Positions 41,392 through 43,729 of a DNA stretch of 43,729 bases are shown here, piece after piece; position 1 is the first letter of the stretch; every line of letters starts with the position of its first letter. A program made the translations under genes and the position numbers. A model generated the notes under the pieces. It made no database searches. It saw only the letters and a list, made by a program, of their open reading frames with translations, and had not been told where the DNA came from. This DNA is from a bacterium (GTDB taxonomy: Bacteria; CG2-30-53-67; CG2-30-70-394), in the NCBI GenBank assembly GCA_024278555.1, contig JAJRSX010000099.1:1-43729 (forward strand). Reading direction: 5' to 3'.

Positions 41392-43729
41392 ACCGCTGCG
41401 CCCTCCTCCTCGCCTGCTGCCTCCTCCTTCCCCACCTCGCCGAGGCGAAGCTCGACCACAAGGCGGCCGGTTTCCCCACCGACTGCACCCTATGCCACGA
41501 CCCGGCGGACGCCGACTGGTCGCACTCGACCTTCATCCACGACACCACCCAGTTCCCCCTGGAAGGCGGCCACCGCGTCCTCGACTGCGAGCAGTGCCAC
41601 ACCACCACCCGGTTTTCCGGCCTCCCCACCGACTGCGCCGGTTGCCACTGGGACCGATCCCACGACGACGCGTGGAAGCTCCAGATCGGCCGCGAGTGCG
41701 GCCGGTGCCACCGGCCCACCGGCTGGCAAAAGGCACGCTGGGACCACAACGACGAGCCTGCCCACTACCCGCTGGTCGGTAAGCACGCCACGGTCGAGTG
41801 CCTCACCTGCCACCGGAGCTACCAGGCGCGCGACACCTCTGCCGCCTGCATGTCGTGCCACCAGCGCGACTACAACCAGACCGACCACGCACAGGTCGGC
41901 CTCTCCACCAACTGCGAGGACTGCCACGACGCAGCCGCACCGGACTGGCGCGCCACCGGCTTCGACGGCCGCGCCTTCGACCACGACGTCACCGGCTTCT
42001 CCCTGCGCGGCCGCCACGCCACCCTCGACTGCCAGACCGCCTGCCACCAAAACGGCTACGTCCGCACCGCCACCGACTGCGTCGACTGCCACCGGTCCGA
42101 CTGGCAGGCGAGCCTCCACGACGCCGCCCACCTGAACCTCCCCACCACCTGTGAGACGTGCCACTCGGAGTCCGGCTGGCAACCGATCGACTGGCGCCAC
42201 GACGACCCGCCCGCCAACTTCCACCTCGACGAGCCGCACGCGGCGGTGGACCGCTGCGCCACCTGCCACACCGGCTCCGTGACCGCCGGTGCGACAGACG
42301 CCTGTGAGAGCTGCCACGCGCAAGATGAGCCCGCGGGCCACTTCGGCGCGCCGTGTGCCGCCTGCCACGAGGCGGGCGACGGCACCTGGCAGATGGGGCG
42401 CTACACCAACTTCGACCACGGCACGACCCAGTTCCCGCTTACCGGGGCTCACCAGACCGTCGACTGCGCCCAGTGCCACCTCGGCCAGTACGCCGGCACC
42501 CCCACCGACTGCTACACCTGCCACTGGCAGCGTTCACAAGACGACCTCTGGCGACTCCAGATCGGCAGCCGGTGCGACCAGTGCCACACGACCTCCGCCT
42601 GGCCGACGAACATCCAGTGGAGCCACACCGATCCGCCCGCGGCCTACGCCCTGGAGGGGCTCCACGCCCAACAGGTGTGCCTCACCTGCCACCCGAACCA
42701 CCAGGCCCAGGGGATCACCGCCGACTGCTACGCCTGCCACCAGGCCGACTACGAGCAGGCGACCAACCCAAACCATGTAACCAGTAGCTTCTCCACCAAC
42801 TGCACCTCGTGCCACCTTGCCGCCGACCCCAACTGGCAGGCGGGAAGCTTCGGCACCGGCTTCGACCACGCCGCCACCGCCTTCCCCCTCACCGGCGCCC
42901 ACCAGACCGTCGACTGCGCCCTCTGCCACCAGAACGGCCAGTACGGCGGCACCCCCACCGACTGCTACACCTGCCACTGGAGCCGCAGCCGGGACGACCT
43001 CTGGCGGCTGCAGATCGGCAGCCAGTGCGACCAGTGCCACGCGACCTCCGGCTGGGCGACGAACGTCCAGTGGCGCCACACCGACCCGCCGGCGAATACC
43101 CCCCTGGTGGGCAGCCACGGCCAGCAGACATGTCTCACCTGCCACCCGAACCACCAGGCCCAGGGCACCGCCGCCACCTGTATCGGCTGCCACCAAGCCA
43201 ACTACGACGCCACGACCAACCCGGACCACCAGACCTCCGGCTTCTCAACCGACTGTGAGGTGTGCCACCGCGCCGCGGGCATCGACTGGCAGGTGGCGGG
43301 TGACTGGCAAGGGGTCGTGGATCACAGCGCCACCGCCTTTCCCCTCACCGGTCTCCACCTGGCGGCCACGTGTGACTCCTGCCACCTGAACGGCCAGTAC
43401 GCCTCCACCCCGACCGACTGCTTCACCTGCCACTCGAGCCGCAGCCAAGACGACGTGTGGGGTCTTCAGATCGGCCAGCCGTGCGGTGATTGCCACGCCA
43501 CCCTCGGCTGGGCGGTGAACGTCCAATGGAGCCACACCGATCCGCCCGCTACCTACGCCCTTGAGGGGCTCCACGGCCAGCAGACATGTCTCACCTGCCA
43601 CCCGAACCACCAGGCCCAGGGGACCGCGAACACCTGCGACGGTTGCCACCACACCGACTACCAGCAGGCCGCCAACCCGAACCACCAGACCTCCGGCTTC
43701 TCCACCGACTGTGCCCTCTGCCACAAGGC
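41388..43729 (+). CDS. giant multiheme cytochrome c, at least 31 haem sites, runs off the right edge
   Basis: Starts at ATG 41388 inside an ATGA overlap with the preceding stop and stays open for 780 codons to the window end. The signal peptide is MNRCALLLACCLLLPHLAEA; a cysteine in it (e.g. C10-C11) leaves a lipoprotein possible but no clear lipobox. There are 30 CxxCH motifs and one CxxxCH (CQTACH, near 42031). The protein is made of six-haem modules starting at 41484, 41913, 42354, 42801, 43254 and 43710. Each has FDH..T.FPL.G.H, then CxxCH sites in a fixed order. Modules 3-5 share GTPTDCYTCHW, LQIG..C.QCH, HTDPPA and CLTCHPNHQAQG. Together with the upstream cytochrome it would supply about 60 haems in one operon. 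Function by inference: long-range or extracellular electron transfer. Confidence 0.92.
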   Translation, partial: MNRCALLLACCLLLPHLAEAKLDHKAAGFPTDCTLCHDPADADWSHSTFIHDTTQFPLEGGHRVLDCEQCHTTTRFSGLPTDCAGCHWDRSHDDAWKLQIGRECGRCHRPTGWQKARWDHNDEPAHYPLVGKHATVECLTCHRSYQARDTSAACMSCHQRDYNQTDHAQVGLSTNCEDCHDAAAPDWRATGFDGRAFDHDVTGFSLRGRHATLDCQTACHQNGYVRTATDCVDCHRSDWQASLHDAAHLNLPTTCETCHSESGWQPIDWRHDDPPANFHLDEPHAAVDRCATCHTGSVTAGATDACESCHAQDEPAGHFGAPCAACHEAGDGTWQMGRYTNFDHGTTQFPLTGAHQTVDCAQCHLGQYAGTPTDCYTCHWQRSQDDLWRLQIGSRCDQCHTTSAWPTNIQWSHTDPPAAYALEGLHAQQVCLTCHPNHQAQGITADCYACHQADYEQATNPNHVTSSFSTNCTSCHLAADPNWQAGSFGTGFDHAATAFPLTGAHQTVDCALCHQNGQYGGTPTDCYTCHWSRSRDDLWRLQIGSQCDQCHATSGWATNVQWRHTDPPANTPLVGSHGQQTCLTCHPNHQAQGTAATCIGCHQANYDATTNPDHQTSGFSTDCEVCHRAAGIDWQVAGDWQGVVDHSATAFPLTGLHLAATCDSCHLNGQYASTPTDCFTCHSSRSQDDVWGLQIGQPCGDCHATLGWAVNVQWSHTDPPATYALEGLHGQQTCLTCHPNHQAQGTANTCDGCHHTDYQQAANPNHQTSGFSTDCALCHK
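42354..43709 (+). repeat. three tandem six-haem modules (~450 bp each)
   Basis: Unit starts at 42354, 42801 and 43254, and a fourth begins at 43710. Unit lengths are 447, 453 and 456 bp, each a whole number of codons. DNA identity between units is high, e.g. the blocks around CACCAGACCGTCGACTGCGC (about 42449 and 42899). Two older, more divergent units precede them (41484 and 41913; 429 and 441 bp). Confidence 0.85.

Noticed and set aside
41388-43729. CRISPR-like periodicity from repeated TGCCAC blocks
   Set aside because: The spacing is irregular at the short scale and the repeats encode CxxCH haem sites in one open frame. No repeat-spacer array was found anywhere in the window.

Overview
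This is a GC-rich (roughly two-thirds G+C or more) bacterial chromosome segment with dense housekeeping genes separated by unusually repeat-filled intergenic spaces. Gene content fits a metal- or redox-active lineage of the Deltaproteobacteria sensu lato (Desulfuromonadales or Deferrisomatales-like): alaC-hom-thrC order, a short GNAT-type N-acetylglutamate synthase, a relic group-4 (Ehr/Hyf-like) hydrogenase, glycogen genes, and very large multiheme c-type cytochromes. The taxonomic placement is inference from gene content only.

Layout. 1-2120: 3' part of a possible small secreted cysteine-rich protein, a terminator, repeats, an ArgA-like acetyltransferase and a DUF599 membrane protein. 2463-4644: hisG (long form) and a membrane histidine kinase. 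4645-6118: repeat field, a truncated GIY-YIG protein and the 5' scrap of an IS110-type insertion sequence. 6119-12291: mfd (minus), a REC/HD-GYP regulator (plus) and hemL (minus). 12792-19039: gltB and gltD, split by a REP pair. 19205-23291: thrC, hom and alaC (minus), with alaC broken by an amber codon directly before its PLP lysine. 23516-24507: fused scraps of a group-4 hydrogenase operon. 24904-28505: glgC and a GH57 amylase-type enzyme (glycogen/alpha-glucan metabolism). 28967-33722: a frameshifted VOC-fold protein, era with an in-frame palindromic insertion, gloB and a phosphotransferase/ATPase. 34433-36169: geranylgeranyl-reductase-family flavoprotein, tRNA-Leu(TAA) and a ferredoxin. 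36703 to the right edge: an operon for a beta-helix lipoprotein, a bis-His membrane cytochrome b and two consecutive giant cytochromes c, with 29 haem motifs and at least 31 haem motifs (gene runs off the window).

The most interesting biology is on the right. The ferredoxin (leftward) and the cytochrome operon (rightward) diverge from a 0.5-kb spacer that carries one near-perfect sigma-54 (-24/-12) promoter for each. The cytochrome b can pass quinol electrons across the membrane to about 60 haems in two exported proteins, which suggests an inducible long-range or extracellular electron-transfer conduit. The second cytochrome is built from six-haem modules that become more alike toward the right edge.

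The second theme is repeat-driven remodelling. Pseudomonas-like REP pairs sit exactly at gene ends and supply TAG stops. Other repeat modules flank or replace deleted genes, and a 126-bp four-hairpin insert lies in frame inside era.
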